From Bin80 sp965207565 (lineage in GTDB: Bacteria > Bacteroidota > Rhodothermia > Rhodothermales > Bin80), in assembly GCA_965207565.1 (NCBI GenBank), contig CBDBMQ010000008.1, positions 28,052-92,051 on the forward strand: a stretch of 64,000 nucleotides of DNA, given 5' to 3'. The position numbers and the translations under genes were made by a program. Below the pieces are notes generated by a model. It saw only the letters and a list, made by a program, of their open reading frames with translations. It was not told where the DNA came from and ran no database searches. Positions 43,713 to 54,600 of this stretch are shown piece after piece; the first letter of the stretch is position 1; every line of letters begins with the position of its first letter.

Positions 43713-44895
43713 AAAGGAGATCAAAAAAGTTGCACGTGTACGCGGACTGAGACCTCATGTAATTGAGAAGGACTATCTACTCAGTTGGGTCCTGACCGGT
43801 ATTTACCAGCATGTTTCTCTCAAGAATAATTGGATCTTTAAAGGAGGGACCAGCTTCAAGAAATGTTATTTTGAAACCTATCGATCCTCCGAGGACCTTG
43901 ATTTTACGGTTGTAGATCCATCTCATCTCAACCGTGACTTTCTCATTGAAACGTTCAGCGAAATCAGCGAATGGATCTTTGATCAAGCCGAGCTTGAAAT
44001 TCCTACAAAACTGCTAAGCTTTGAAATTTTCACAAATCCGCGTGGCTCAGAGTCTTGTCAAGGCAAAGTAGGTTATCGTGGTCCCATCAGCCCGAGCCAA
44101 GGATTCCGTTCACTTCCACGGCTCAAGATGGACCTGACATTCGATGAGATTGTTCTGTTGCCGCCGGTTGAACGTACGGTCTGTGATGACTACAGCGATG
44201 ACCCACAAAGGAAAAACCCTGTCCGCTGCTATACTCCCGAAGAGGGTTTTGCCGAAAAAATCTGTGCTTTAGGACAACGTGCCAGGCCTCGCGATCTATA
44301 CGATGTCATCAATCTCCTTCGCAACGATGAAGAACAGCCCAATCTGTCCGTTCTAAATGATTTGCTTCAGAAAAAATGCGCTCACCGTGATAGTTCGGTC
44401 CCAACACTCGTTGATGTGCAGAGAAAAAGGACACGCCTTGAAGTTCCGTGGGACTCTATGCTGAGTCACCAACTTCAAAAACTCCCCCCATTCGAGTCTT
44501 ATTTCAATGCATTGCCTGAGTTTTTTGACTGGCTTGAAACCGGTACTCTACCCTCATTATCTCCCATAGATGAGATGACAACGGGTGAAATGGTCGTCCG
44601 AGAACCTACAATGAACTTGCCAGTCAAACTTAATACACAGATATATCTGGAAACTATCCGTTTTGCGGCAGTGAACTATCTGTACGTTGACCTCCAATAT
44701 AGACAATCCACCCATCGCATTGAGCCATATTCATTGCGTCGTACAAAAGACGGTGCTCTTGTGCTACACGCCATCAGGGCTGCTGACGGAGAACATCGCA
44801 GGTATCAGATTGACCAAATCCATGGAGCGACTGCCACACAGCAGGATTTTGTTCCTCGTCACTTGGTTGAGCTGCGACCAAAAATCCGACCGTAA
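43702..44895 (+). CDS. AbiEii/AbiGii-type nucleotidyltransferase toxin
   Basis: A 397-aa protein of the AbiEii nucleotidyltransferase family. It has the family's FKGGTSFKKCYF motif, then SEDLDFTV (DxD-like metal site), and KMDLTFDEIVLLPP. Members are GTP-dependent NTases that inhibit growth; some act on tRNA. The C-terminal 130 residues extend beyond the core domain (INLPVKL... through REPTMNLPVKLNTQ) and may be a WYL-like or unassigned region. Translationally coupled to the antitoxin. Confidence 0.87.
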   Translation: MITKKEIKKVARVRGLRPHVIEKDYLLSWVLTGIYQHVSLKNNWIFKGGTSFKKCYFETYRSSEDLDFTVVDPSHLNRDFLIETFSEISEWIFDQAELEIPTKLLSFEIFTNPRGSESCQGKVGYRGPISPSQGFRSLPRLKMDLTFDEIVLLPPVERTVCDDYSDDPQRKNPVRCYTPEEGFAEKICALGQRARPRDLYDVINLLRNDEEQPNLSVLNDLLQKKCAHRDSSVPTLVDVQRKRTRLEVPWDSMLSHQLQKLPPFESYFNALPEFFDWLETGTLPSLSPIDEMTTGEMVVREPTMNLPVKLNTQIYLETIRFAAVNYLYVDLQYRQSTHRIEPYSLRRTKDGALVLHAIRAADGEHRRYQIDQIHGATATQQDFVPRHLVELRPKIRP

Positions 44896-45002
44896 TGAGA
44901 TAAACCTGCATTTGGTGGCAGCCTCTCAGAATGGCAGGGATGCATCATAATTGATGAAGTCAAGTACGAATAGTCAATGACTTTGAGAATTCTATTCTAT
45001 TA

Positions 45003-47096
45003 ATGAGAAAGACGATAACGCAATTGCTGGTACTGTTCACGCTGATGTACCCAGCAGTCCTCTCGGCTCAGGATGGCAATGATACCTTGAGCGTCGTGGA
45101 TATGGACGAACTGATTATTACCGCAGATCGGTACGAGTTAATGCGCTCTCAATCTACGGGAGCCATCAGTGTGCTGAAAAGCACAACAATTTCACAGTTG
45201 GCAGGGGTTCAAAACCTGGGGGGAACGCTACGGCATATACCAGGCTTTGCGATGCTGCAATTGGATGGAATTGGATATGATGTACAGCCGATTGTGCGGG
45301 GATTCTATGGTGGAGGGGAAGCCGAATACGTGCTGTTAATGGTGGATGGACAGCCTGTCAATGCCCTGGAAACAGGGCTCGTGAACTGGGATCAGATCCC
45401 TCTGGCTGCAATCGAATCCGTCGAAATCCTGCGTGGAGGAGCCTCATCACTCTACGGCGATGCTGCCATCGGGGGAGTCATTAACATTGTGACCGACTCC
45501 GATGCCCCCTCCAGTTACGAGATGGCCCTGGCCGGTGGCTCATTTGGCACCTACAAAGTGAGTGGATCCGCACGGATGTCGTTTGGTGCCAGAAAGCTTT
45601 CGTCTTATGGAAATTACGAATCAACTCAGGGATACCGGGAACATGCCAATCGTGCTATGGGCGGCCTAGGCCTCGGGTTCGATCTGATACGATCTAACCG
45701 GACCCTCGTTACGCTATCCGGGTCAATACATCAGCGGAGCTATGATATTCCCGGTCCACTCACCAGTGACCAGGTCGCACAAGATCGTCTACAGGAATCT
45801 CCATTCTTTCGATTTGACAACAATGAGGAGAGCACGCAGCGCCTGGCACTGCAAGGTCGAGTCAATCTGGGTGACCAGTCCGAATTGCGCGGCTCGCTGG
45901 TTGGTAACAGGCGAACTCTGGAAGGCGCACGAACCTTACCTCTGAGTGCGGAATTTGCAGACGTAAAGTGGAGAGAATTTGATACAGCCCGCTTATTCAT
46001 GAGTGCGCAATGGGTGTCTCCACGACTATTGGCACAGGACCGCTTGACCATCGGCACGGATCTGCAAAGTGGACAATTGGACGTAGCGTGGTATAATATG
46101 GCGACTGGTACAGCTGAGGATTTTGAGGAATTTGATGGGGCGAGGGGAGACCTCTCAAGCAAGGGGGACGGTTCCCGTCAGGCATTGGCTGCATACATGC
46201 AATATGACATTGAGCCGACTACCTGGTTGCGCCTATCGGCGGGGATCCGCTATGATCGCATTCGCGATACCTACTCACCAGAAGAGAGTTCAGAGCAGGA
46301 TGCAATTCATACCGCATTGAGTCCCAAGATGGGGGTAAATGCTCGCTATGTGGCAAGCACCCGACACGTAGGGAACTGGTATGCCAACGTAGCGCGATCA
46401 TTCAAGACAGCGACGCTGGATCAACTCTTTGGTCAGAGACTGATCCCGGTGCCGGACCCCCCCTACGGCATATCCATTGCTAACTCTGAACTAAAGCCTC
46501 AGAGAGGCATCAGCTTTGAAACCGGATTCTACCACCGCACAGCACTGATTCCCGAAAGTTTGAATGGCGAGATATCCCTGAGCATCTATCAGATGGACAT
46601 GGAGGACGAGTTGGATTTTCAGTTTGAAACCTTCCAGTACGGAAACATTGCCAGCAGCCGTCACAGAGGAATTGAGATGGGACTCCAACTGGACAGGCCG
46701 AATATTGCACTATTTCGTTTTAACTATACGCTCCAAAACGTGACGTATCGCGCTGGAGAAAATAAAGGGAATTTCGTCAAGGCGATCCCGCGCGATTATG
46801 TATCAGCTGCGATCAGTATACCTGTTCTTGACCAGCTTCAGGCGATGGCAACGGTGCGCAGTACGCGCCGTACATGGCTGGATGATGCAAATTCAGTCAG
46901 ATTGGAAAACTTCTCTTCAGTGGACTTTAAAGTGACCTATACATTAGACTGGATCGCACTGGAGTTCGAGACGGTGAACCTGATCAACAATTCCTTCAGC
47001 ACAACTGGATTTTTGGATCCAGGCGGGTCCGACACGATCTTCATGTATCCTGCAGCAGGACGTGCCATGCAGGCAGGGGTCCGGGTACAGTGGTAG
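45003..47096 (+). CDS. TonB-dependent outer-membrane receptor
   Basis: A 697-aa receptor with a signal peptide (MRKTITQLLVLFTLMYPAVLSAQ), a TonB-box-like DELIITAD, and a plug domain with LRHIPGFAMLQLDG and VEILRGGASSLYGDAAIGGVINIVT. A 22-strand barrel follows, ending in an aromatic GVRVQW. It lacks the N-terminal carboxypeptidase-like domain of SusC proteins and has no SusD next to it, so it resembles BtuB/siderophore/colicin-type receptors. The substrate is not evident. It stands alone between the AbiE pair and a convergent amidohydrolase. Confidence 0.92.
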   Translation: MRKTITQLLVLFTLMYPAVLSAQDGNDTLSVVDMDELIITADRYELMRSQSTGAISVLKSTTISQLAGVQNLGGTLRHIPGFAMLQLDGIGYDVQPIVRGFYGGGEAEYVLLMVDGQPVNALETGLVNWDQIPLAAIESVEILRGGASSLYGDAAIGGVINIVTDSDAPSSYEMALAGGSFGTYKVSGSARMSFGARKLSSYGNYESTQGYREHANRAMGGLGLGFDLIRSNRTLVTLSGSIHQRSYDIPGPLTSDQVAQDRLQESPFFRFDNNEESTQRLALQGRVNLGDQSELRGSLVGNRRTLEGARTLPLSAEFADVKWREFDTARLFMSAQWVSPRLLAQDRLTIGTDLQSGQLDVAWYNMATGTAEDFEEFDGARGDLSSKGDGSRQALAAYMQYDIEPTTWLRLSAGIRYDRIRDTYSPEESSEQDAIHTALSPKMGVNARYVASTRHVGNWYANVARSFKTATLDQLFGQRLIPVPDPPYGISIANSELKPQRGISFETGFYHRTALIPESLNGEISLSIYQMDMEDELDFQFETFQYGNIASSRHRGIEMGLQLDRPNIALFRFNYTLQNVTYRAGENKGNFVKAIPRDYVSAAISIPVLDQLQAMATVRSTRRTWLDDANSVRLENFSSVDFKVTYTLDWIALEFETVNLINNSFSTTGFLDPGGSDTIFMYPAAGRAMQAGVRVQW

Positions 47097-47331
47097 CAGG
47101 GAATTTGGTCAGCCAAAAAAATCGCTCATACTCATCACAGCCGTAGGTGCATTGCCTTTGTTCTGTGTGCACATGACGACAGCTTTGTGACCCCGAGGTA
47201 CACTACAGCTATCGTACACGCAATTACTTCCCTGGCTGGCTTTGCGATGATCTTCACCCGGTTGCCGTGACCAGCCCACTCCCCGCTGATATGTCTCTAT
47301 CTCCAGTCTTACACGCCCGAATAAACTGGCA

Positions 47332-49041
47332 TTATGGATCCCTCTGATACAGGATATTTCCACCAATGATGGTGTAGAGTACCTCGGTCGAGAGAATCTC
47401 TTCATCAGGAATCGTCAGAATATCCTTTGAGAGTATGGTAATATCGGCCAGTTTGCCGGGGACAAGCGATCCTTTGATATCTTCTTCAAAGGCAGCATAT
47501 GCATTATTGAGCGTGTACGATTGCAGTGCCTGTTCCCTGGAGAGTCGTTCTTCAGGATAAAAGACCGAGCCATCCGCCAACCTGCGTGTCACGGTTGCAT
47601 GGTAGCTTGCAAGAGGATCAATCGCCTCTACGGGCGCGTCGGTCCCATTGGTTACGACTGCACCTGTCTGCCATAATGTTTGCCAGCGATATGCACCGCT
47701 CTCAGCCCTCTCTTCACCCAGGCGGCGATAGACCCACGGAGCATCACTTATGGCATGGACCCCCTGCATAGACGCAATGACGCCCAAGCTGCCAAACCGG
47801 GAAATATCGTCTGGGTGGAGATGTTGAGAATGCTCAATTCGCCAGCGCAAATCCTGATCCTCCGTGCCGTAGAACGATTCGTAAATATCCAGAACCACAC
47901 GGTTCGCGCGATCTCCAATCGCATGGATATTGACTTGAAAGTCGTGAGCTTTTGCGATTTCTGCCGTTGCCCGGACCTCTTCTACTGCGACTGTTTCAAG
48001 CCCTCTTGACCCAGGCATGTCCGTATAAGGCTCAAGCAACCAGGCTCCGTGAGAACCCAGAGCTCCGTCAATCGAACGCTTTACACTTCGTACCGTCAGG
48101 TGGTGATTCCCATATCCAATCATCCGATGGGATGCCAGTTGATCAGCCAGATTCGTGCTGTTTGAGCGAATCATCACGTAAAGCCGGACAGGAAGGTTGC
48201 CCTCATCTGCCAACTCCCGGTAGAAGTCCACCGTACCAAATCCCACACCGGCATCGTGAAACGAGGTAATTCCATGGGCCAGGGCTTCTTCCGCGGCTAG
48301 GCGTGCCATTGTGCGCCGCTCCTGATCCAGTTCAGTGGCACTCATGCCCTCTCTTGATTTTTCCAGTGCAGCGCCCACGAGATATGCAGCAGTTTCCCGC
48401 ATGAGTCCCGTTAATTCTCCACGCACATCGCGCACGAGCTCTCCTCCTGCGGGATTGGGAGTTTCCGGGCTGATCCCTGCCGCATTCATTGCGGCTTTAT
48501 TTGCAAATGCAGCATGACCACTGGCATGGCGCAGGAGGACTGGGTTTTCCGGGGACACCTCACTGAGACTATGATGTGTGGGAACTCCTTCGACAGTACC
48601 GGCTGGGATTGAGTCCCATTTTTCCTGGTGCCACCCACGGCCGGTGATCCACTCACCAGGTTCAGCGTCAAGGGCCGCCGCCTCAACCATGGCAACAATC
48701 TCTTCCCAACTCGCGGTTTTCGTCAGATCAAGAATCATCTTGGCTTCTCCAATGCCCAGGAAATGACCATGTCCTTCAATAAAACCCGGGATGGCCAGTT
48801 TACCCTCCAGATCAATGACTTGGGTTTCCGATCCGATATATGCTGCAATTTCTTCAGAGGTGCCAACTGCCATAATTGTATCGCCGCTTACGGCCAAGCC
48901 TTCTACCTCAGGTAGAGATGGATCAACCGTCACAATCTTACCGTTGGTCAATACGAGTCGCGCAGACTCTTCACTGGAACAGCCAAATAATAAAAAGGCA
49001 GACAGTAAGAGTACACCGTTTTGCAAGGAAATAAGCTTCAT
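47332..49041 (-). CDS. Amidohydrolase family 3 (YtcJ-like), lipoprotein
   Basis: A 569-aa protein with a lipoprotein signal (LLLSAFLLFGC). The metal-dependent hydrolase pattern is clear: LAIPGFIEGHGHFLG (HxH), NIHAIGDRANRVVLD, RIEHSQHLHPDDI, and VTNGTDAPVEAIDP with the final catalytic Asp. Homologues hydrolyse amide bonds in small molecules; substrate unknown. Residue length matches the YtcJ group. Convergent with the TonB receptor gene across 235 bases in which I see no gene. Confidence 0.9.
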   Translation of the reverse strand: MKLISLQNGVLLLSAFLLFGCSSEESARLVLTNGKIVTVDPSLPEVEGLAVSGDTIMAVGTSEEIAAYIGSETQVIDLEGKLAIPGFIEGHGHFLGIGEAKMILDLTKTASWEEIVAMVEAAALDAEPGEWITGRGWHQEKWDSIPAGTVEGVPTHHSLSEVSPENPVLLRHASGHAAFANKAAMNAAGISPETPNPAGGELVRDVRGELTGLMRETAAYLVGAALEKSREGMSATELDQERRTMARLAAEEALAHGITSFHDAGVGFGTVDFYRELADEGNLPVRLYVMIRSNSTNLADQLASHRMIGYGNHHLTVRSVKRSIDGALGSHGAWLLEPYTDMPGSRGLETVAVEEVRATAEIAKAHDFQVNIHAIGDRANRVVLDIYESFYGTEDQDLRWRIEHSQHLHPDDISRFGSLGVIASMQGVHAISDAPWVYRRLGEERAESGAYRWQTLWQTGAVVTNGTDAPVEAIDPLASYHATVTRRLADGSVFYPEERLSREQALQSYTLNNAYAAFEEDIKGSLVPGKLADITILSKDILTIPDEEILSTEVLYTIIGGNILYQRDP

Positions 49042-49400
49042 GAGTTCAGTATGCTGAGAGGGGAGTCTGCAAAAGATAGTTACTGCCGGGAGTACAAGTG
49101 GCCCTCCTGCAGAATTTTTACCTATTGGAGATTGATCGGGAATATGTCACAAGATTCGACGGAATACTTAATAAAGTTGATCAATTTGACCAATGTTATC
49201 CAGAGGGTTTTCGGAGCACATAAATCATCCCCGCTGGGGAATCAGATGAGATTCCGTGCCCCGGTGAAAGATCCCCAAGTTGAACCTCCATCTACCCCGA
49301 CTGAGAACGGAGATGCACAGGATGATATAATTCCCATTCCCTCACATTATCTTTGAGGTGAAAATCACTCAATAATTTTGAAATCGTCCAAACCGTAAAT
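49042..49400 (+). other. Intergenic region containing a possible 70-aa gene
   Basis: 360 bases between divergent amidohydrolase and cupin genes. It contains promoters for both and one plausible short plus-strand ORF, listed separately at 49144-49356. Confidence 0.5.
49144..49356 (+). CDS. Possible small hypothetical protein
   Basis: A 70-aa ORF starting MSQDSTEYLIKLINLTNVIQ and ending with an acidic Pro-rich IIPIPSHYL. Composition looks protein-like (TPTENGDAQDD) and it lies 44 bases before the cupin gene in the same direction. No family recognised and no strong ribosome-binding site. It could be a leader or spurious. Confidence 0.4.
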   Translation: MSQDSTEYLIKLINLTNVIQRVFGAHKSSPLGNQMRFRAPVKDPQVEPPSTPTENGDAQDDIIPIPSHYL

Positions 49401-49766
49401 ATGGACAAACAGGCAACGCTGCACCGATGGGATGACATGCCGGTCGAGGAGGTCAAGGCCGGCCTTGGACGGCGCATCATTACCGGCGAGCGAATAATGA
49501 TCACGCATGTCTATCTTGAAAAGGATGGTGTAGTGCCATGGCACTCGCACGACAATGAACAACTGACCTATGTTCTCAGCGGTGCCCTGAAATTTTGGCT
49601 CGGAGACAATGGAGAACAGGAGGTCATTGTACACGAAGGGGAGGTACTGGTCATCCCTTCCCATCTCCCTCACAAAGCTGTCGCACTGCAGGACACACTC
49701 GATGTGGATGTGTTCTGCCCTCCCCGGCAGGATTGGTTAGATGGAACCGATGCGTATCTACGTTAG
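49401..49766 (+). CDS. Small cupin-domain protein
   Basis: A 121-aa single-domain cupin. The metal motif is PWHSHDNEQLTYVLSG (His, His and Glu), and the second cupin motif is VIPSHLPHKAVAL. No signal peptide. Cupins of this size are common, with diverse enzymatic or regulatory roles; function cannot be assigned. Its end overlaps the start of the GH13 gene by 17-26 bases depending on the amylase start, so the two are probably co-transcribed. Confidence 0.88.
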   Translation: MDKQATLHRWDDMPVEEVKAGLGRRIITGERIMITHVYLEKDGVVPWHSHDNEQLTYVLSGALKFWLGDNGEQEVIVHEGEVLVIPSHLPHKAVALQDTLDVDVFCPPRQDWLDGTDAYLR

Positions 49767-51591
49767 CTTTTTATTTTTGATTGGTCTGGCCTTGCCGCTG
49801 CAGGCCCAAACTGTGGTCAATGATCCTCCGTCCTGGGCGGATGAGGCGATCTGGTATCAAATTTTTGTTGAGCGATTCCGCAATGGAGATCCCACGAATG
49901 ATCCCACACCGGAGGATATCCGCGGTTTCTGGTTTGATCCACAGCCAGAAAATTGGACACCCACTCCCTGGACCCACGACTGGTACAAACTGGACGACTG
50001 GGCCATTGAGAATGACAAGGATTTCTATACCGCCGTGCAATGGCGGCGCTATGGCGGGGACTTGCAGGGAGTCTTGGAGAAGCTGGATTATTTAAAAGAG
50101 CTGGGAGTCAATGCGCTTTATTTGAATCCAATCAATGATGCTCCCTCCCTGCATAAGTTTGATGCACGTCACTACCGCCATGTAGACCGGAATTTTGGCC
50201 CTGACCCGGTCGGCGACCGTGAGATTGCAGAATCAGAGGATCCCCTGGATCCAGACACATGGCAGTGGACCGCCGCGGACAGTCTCTTTCTGGAACTGAT
50301 TCAGCAGGTGCACGCCAGAGACATGCGGATCATCCTGGATTACTCCTGGAACCACACAGGTGTGCGGTTCTGGGCATGGGAAGATATTCTGGAGAATCAG
50401 CAGGAATCTGTATTCGCAGACTGGTACGAGATCAACCAGTTTGACGATCCGGCAACGCCGGACACGAATGAGTTCTCCTACGACGGCTGGCTGGGAGTAA
50501 AATCATTGCCCGAGTTGGCAAAAGTAGATGTTCCTGAGGATCATACGCATGGGGCTCATGAGGGAAATCTCCACCCCGGTCCCAAAGCACATATCTACAA
50601 TGTTACCAGGCGATGGCTTGATCCAAATGGTGACGGGGACCCAGAGGATGGGTTGGATGGATTCCGTCTGGATGTCGCAGAGATGGTTCCCCTTGGATTC
50701 TGGCGAGACTATCGTGAGTTCGTTCGGAGCATCAACCCTGAAGTCTATCTCGTTGGGGAGGTCTGGTGGGATTCATGGCCGCATCGGATGGCGGACCCGA
50801 TTCCATGGGTTCAGGGAGATGTATTTGATGCGGTAATGAATTATCGCTGGTACATGCCTACGCGCAGCTTTTTTGCACAGGCTCCTCCAAATCTGAATGC
50901 ATCCGAGTATGTCGCTCATCTGGATTCCGTTATGGCAGGGATCCCTCGGCGTTTCTGGAATGCCATGATGAATCTCGCGGCCAGCCATGATACGCCCCGA
51001 ATCAGCACCAGCGTCTATAATCCGGTGCTCTACAAATATAACCAACACCCCAGAGGGAGCCCTGATTTCAAGGTGGATCGTCCCGATGCGAGGGCACGAG
51101 CAATCCAGGAATTGATTCTCGTGCAGCAATTCACTTGGCCCGGTGCTCCTCATATCTGGAACGGGGACGAGATGGGGATGTGGGGTGGCGATGATCCAGA
51201 TATGCGAAAACCACTCCTGTGGCCCGATTACAACTTTGAAGATGAACGCACACACCCGCTTGGTCTAGAAAGGCGGCCGGATGTGGTTGTAGCAGATCAC
51301 CAATTGACCGGCCTCTACCGGGAATTGATTGCACTCCGTAAGGCAAACCAGCGACTGTTTATTGACGGGACAACCAAGTGGCTTACCGTGGATGATGAGC
51401 GCCGGGTACTTGTTTATGAGCGGCGTTTGGGGGATCAGCACGCGCTGGTCGTTTTCAATGCCTCAGACGAGACGCACCAGATAGAAATACCCCAGGGGAG
51501 CTACCGGCAGGTCTACCCACCCGGTTCAGCAGAAGTAGGGACTCCCTTAACAGTTCCTCCTCTTGCTGCCCGTGTATATTTGTCAATGTAA
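49750..51591 (+). CDS. Secreted GH13 alpha-amylase-family glycoside hydrolase
   Basis: A 613-aa secreted enzyme. The signal peptide is MRIYVSFLFLIGLALPLQAQ, and I start at this Met (codon 4 of the open frame) for that reason. The TIM-barrel motifs of GH13 are present: ALYLNPINDAPS (region I), DGFRLDVAEMV (nucleophile Asp), LVGEVWWD (acid/base Glu) and NLAASHDTPR (third Asp). The segment between is unusually long, with an inserted DPDTWQWTAADS stretch as in cyclomaltodextrinase/neopullulanase-type enzymes. It would hydrolyse alpha-1,4-glucans in the periplasm or outside the cell. A C-terminal beta domain follows. Confidence 0.9.
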   Translation: MRIYVSFLFLIGLALPLQAQTVVNDPPSWADEAIWYQIFVERFRNGDPTNDPTPEDIRGFWFDPQPENWTPTPWTHDWYKLDDWAIENDKDFYTAVQWRRYGGDLQGVLEKLDYLKELGVNALYLNPINDAPSLHKFDARHYRHVDRNFGPDPVGDREIAESEDPLDPDTWQWTAADSLFLELIQQVHARDMRIILDYSWNHTGVRFWAWEDILENQQESVFADWYEINQFDDPATPDTNEFSYDGWLGVKSLPELAKVDVPEDHTHGAHEGNLHPGPKAHIYNVTRRWLDPNGDGDPEDGLDGFRLDVAEMVPLGFWRDYREFVRSINPEVYLVGEVWWDSWPHRMADPIPWVQGDVFDAVMNYRWYMPTRSFFAQAPPNLNASEYVAHLDSVMAGIPRRFWNAMMNLAASHDTPRISTSVYNPVLYKYNQHPRGSPDFKVDRPDARARAIQELILVQQFTWPGAPHIWNGDEMGMWGGDDPDMRKPLLWPDYNFEDERTHPLGLERRPDVVVADHQLTGLYRELIALRKANQRLFIDGTTKWLTVDDERRVLVYERRLGDQHALVVFNASDETHQIEIPQGSYRQVYPPGSAEVGTPLTVPPLAARVYLSM

Positions 51592-51648
51592 GCCCGACTT
51601 GACCGAATATTCCCCTGACCGTGATCAAAGTGCCTGCGGCAATACTCT

Positions 51649-54600
51649 ATGAGTGATTTACGGACTGAAAACTCCCAAGGGCCCCAAGACATCTCTCAAA
51701 ATCCATCATCGGAAAACTCTCCGCCTCCAAAAGGCTGGGCACAGGCGATCAAGTCCCTCAAGGAACGTCTCATTGACACCAGTAAGCGGAATCGTCTGAT
51801 TCACTCCCCCATCGGCAAAAACCGGGGGAAACACCTTGATGTCATTGAAGAACGGTCCGATGAAGTTTTCAGGTTACTGGTGCATGAAAAGAAGAAGATG
51901 CAGTTCCTTCCCTCCAAGGATGGGTATGACGAGCCGGACATCATGGAGGATATCTTTATTCCGGACCCAGACCCTCCCAGTGCTAAACATGTAGATCTCA
52001 AGCTGCAAACCCGCCTGACCAAGGATGCATTGCATAAGCGCCTTCTACAGCTCTATCGTGATTCGAACAGTTCCATAGAGGAACAGGGAGCCAATCCGTT
52101 GTTCCTTGCTCTGGGCTTTGTACGCTGGTATGAGAGTAGCTCGTCCAGCATAGAGCGCTTTGCACCGCTTGTGCTTTTGCCCGTCGAGCTGATACGTGAG
52201 GGGGTGAGGGATAATTTTAAGCTACAGTTGCGGGACCAGGACTTGGAACCCAATCATTCCTTTGACGCCTTTCTCAAAAGCGACTTTGACCTCAGGCTCC
52301 CACCATGGCCGGAAGGAGAAGAGTGGTTGCCGTCTGAGTATTTTCAAGAAGTGAATCCCCTGGTCACCAGCCGCGAGAATTGGAAGGTTCTCGCGAATAC
52401 CATCCAGTTAGGGTTCTACTCGTCCGGCAAGTTTCTCATGTCTAAAGATCTGGACAGGGCGGAACCGACCGAATTGATGCAGCAGCTTTTGTGTGGAGGC
52501 TTTGGCAATGCTCTCCCACTATTTGACCCCAATGAGAATCTTGATGACCGGTATGTGAATCCCCAGGACCTGGGGCATATCATGGAGGCTGATGCCTCAC
52601 AGACCCGGGTCATTGCGGCTGCACGGGATGGCCGCAATATGGTGGTCCAGGGACCACCTGGAACCGGAAAGTCGCAAACCATCGCCAACATCATTGCTGT
52701 ATCGGTTCGTGATCATCAGACCGTATTGTTTGTGGCAGAAAAGCGGGCAGCACTTGAGGTCGTGCATGATCGACTGGAAGCGTGTGGGCTTGGCCCCCTG
52801 TGTCTGGAAATGCACTCCACCAAGGCCAAGAAAAAAGCTATCTACAATGACTTGGGGGAGACATTGAAACTGGGACCGCCCCGGATAGGCGACCAGTCTC
52901 AGTATGAGCACTTGAAAGCCGTGAGGAATGAATTGAACGAACTATCGAAACAGCTTCATACCCCGGATGAAGCAAGTGGAGAAACGCCCTATCAAATCAT
53001 TGGCCAACTGACCAAACTAATGGCAGATCGTGATCTGCCGAGGCCAGACTTCCATGTGGAAGAAATGGCAACCTGGGATCCTGAAACAGCGCAAGCAGCG
53101 AGAAAAGAGATAGAAAATCTCGCCGATTTGACGCAAGGTCATGGACCTGAGGGGGCCCATGACTGGAGAGGGGCAAACCGAAAAATGACTCCCATGGACC
53201 GAGGTCGACTCGGTGATCAGGTCAACAAGTTGCAAGATCGTCTTCAAGAACTGAAAACCTGTCTTGACGGGGCGTGTACAGCGCTGAGCCTCAGCGCTGG
53301 GGGAGGACTGGTTTTTGTAGACAAAGTACTGCAGTTACTACGGTCTATGGAGATCAGGCCAACGGATGTAGATGGCCTAGTGATTCGAGGGGAAGTGATG
53401 CACCATTCCAGAAAACTGCAACAGTTATTCGAGGATATAGAGAAGGAGCAGGCGATCCGTGCTGAGCTGGAGACATCCATGATGCCAAGTGCTTTCGACC
53501 GGGACTGGAGCCTTGAGCAACGTGAAATTTCCAAACGAAAAAAAACCTTTTTCCGATGGCTTAGTGGCTCTTATCGCAATGCGGTCAAGGAGTTGAAGAA
53601 AGCCGCGAAAAATCTACCCAAGTCTACTCCTGATCGATTGAAGCTCCTGGATGCACTCATCCGCCATCGGTCACAGGTACAGGAAATAGACGATCAGAGG
53701 GCATTGGGAGAGCTTGTGGTTGGACCATTATGGCGCGGATGGAAGACCGATGTGACCGGGACACTGGAGTCTGTACGATGGATCAATGGGCAGATCGAAC
53801 TGCTCGGCTCGTTCGATGCGCTCAAAAAGCAGATTGGCAACTGGCCTGAGGCTGCAAATCCAGATGAGCTTGCGGACAGCCTTCATGATTGTGCCCGCAT
53901 GGTTGAGGAAAGATGGAAGGACGTAGAGCATCTCTGTGACTTGGATATCCAACAGGCATTCGGCGAGGACTCTATCCGCAGTGTGCCACTCGCAATCATC
54001 ATGACCCGGATGTCTCTCTGGCAGAGAGACATGGAAGGGCAGGATACATGGACCCGATTGCATGACACCGCGAACGCAGTCAGCAAGCGAGGCTTGGACG
54101 AACTCCGAGTCCGGTTGGCTGATGGCAGGCTCGCACCAGAGCATGCCTGTCATACATATGACTACATCCGCGCAGAGGCGCTCTATAATCGGTTCAAGAC
54201 AATGAATCCCGACCTGAACAACATGAGTGGACGGGAGCGATCCGCACTGGTTGAAGAATTCCGGAAACTGGACGCCGCCCCGCTACATCTCAGCTCACAG
54301 GAAGTCATGTCTGCTCATTACGCTTCCATTCCAGAGGGCACACGCGGAAAGATGGGGGTGCTTCGTGGTGAGGCGAAAAAGAAAACCCGGCATATGCCGC
54401 TGCGCAAGCTCTTGAAAGAGGTGGGAGAGGCTGTACAGACCATCAAGCCGGTCTTTCTGATGAGCCCGTTATCGGTTGCCCAATATCTGGATCCGAACGG
54501 GCTGAAGTTTGACCTGCTGCTGATTGATGAAGCCAGTCAGGTGCGGCCTGCAGATGCCATTGGAGCAGTGATGCGCGCAAATCGCACGATCATCGTTGGA

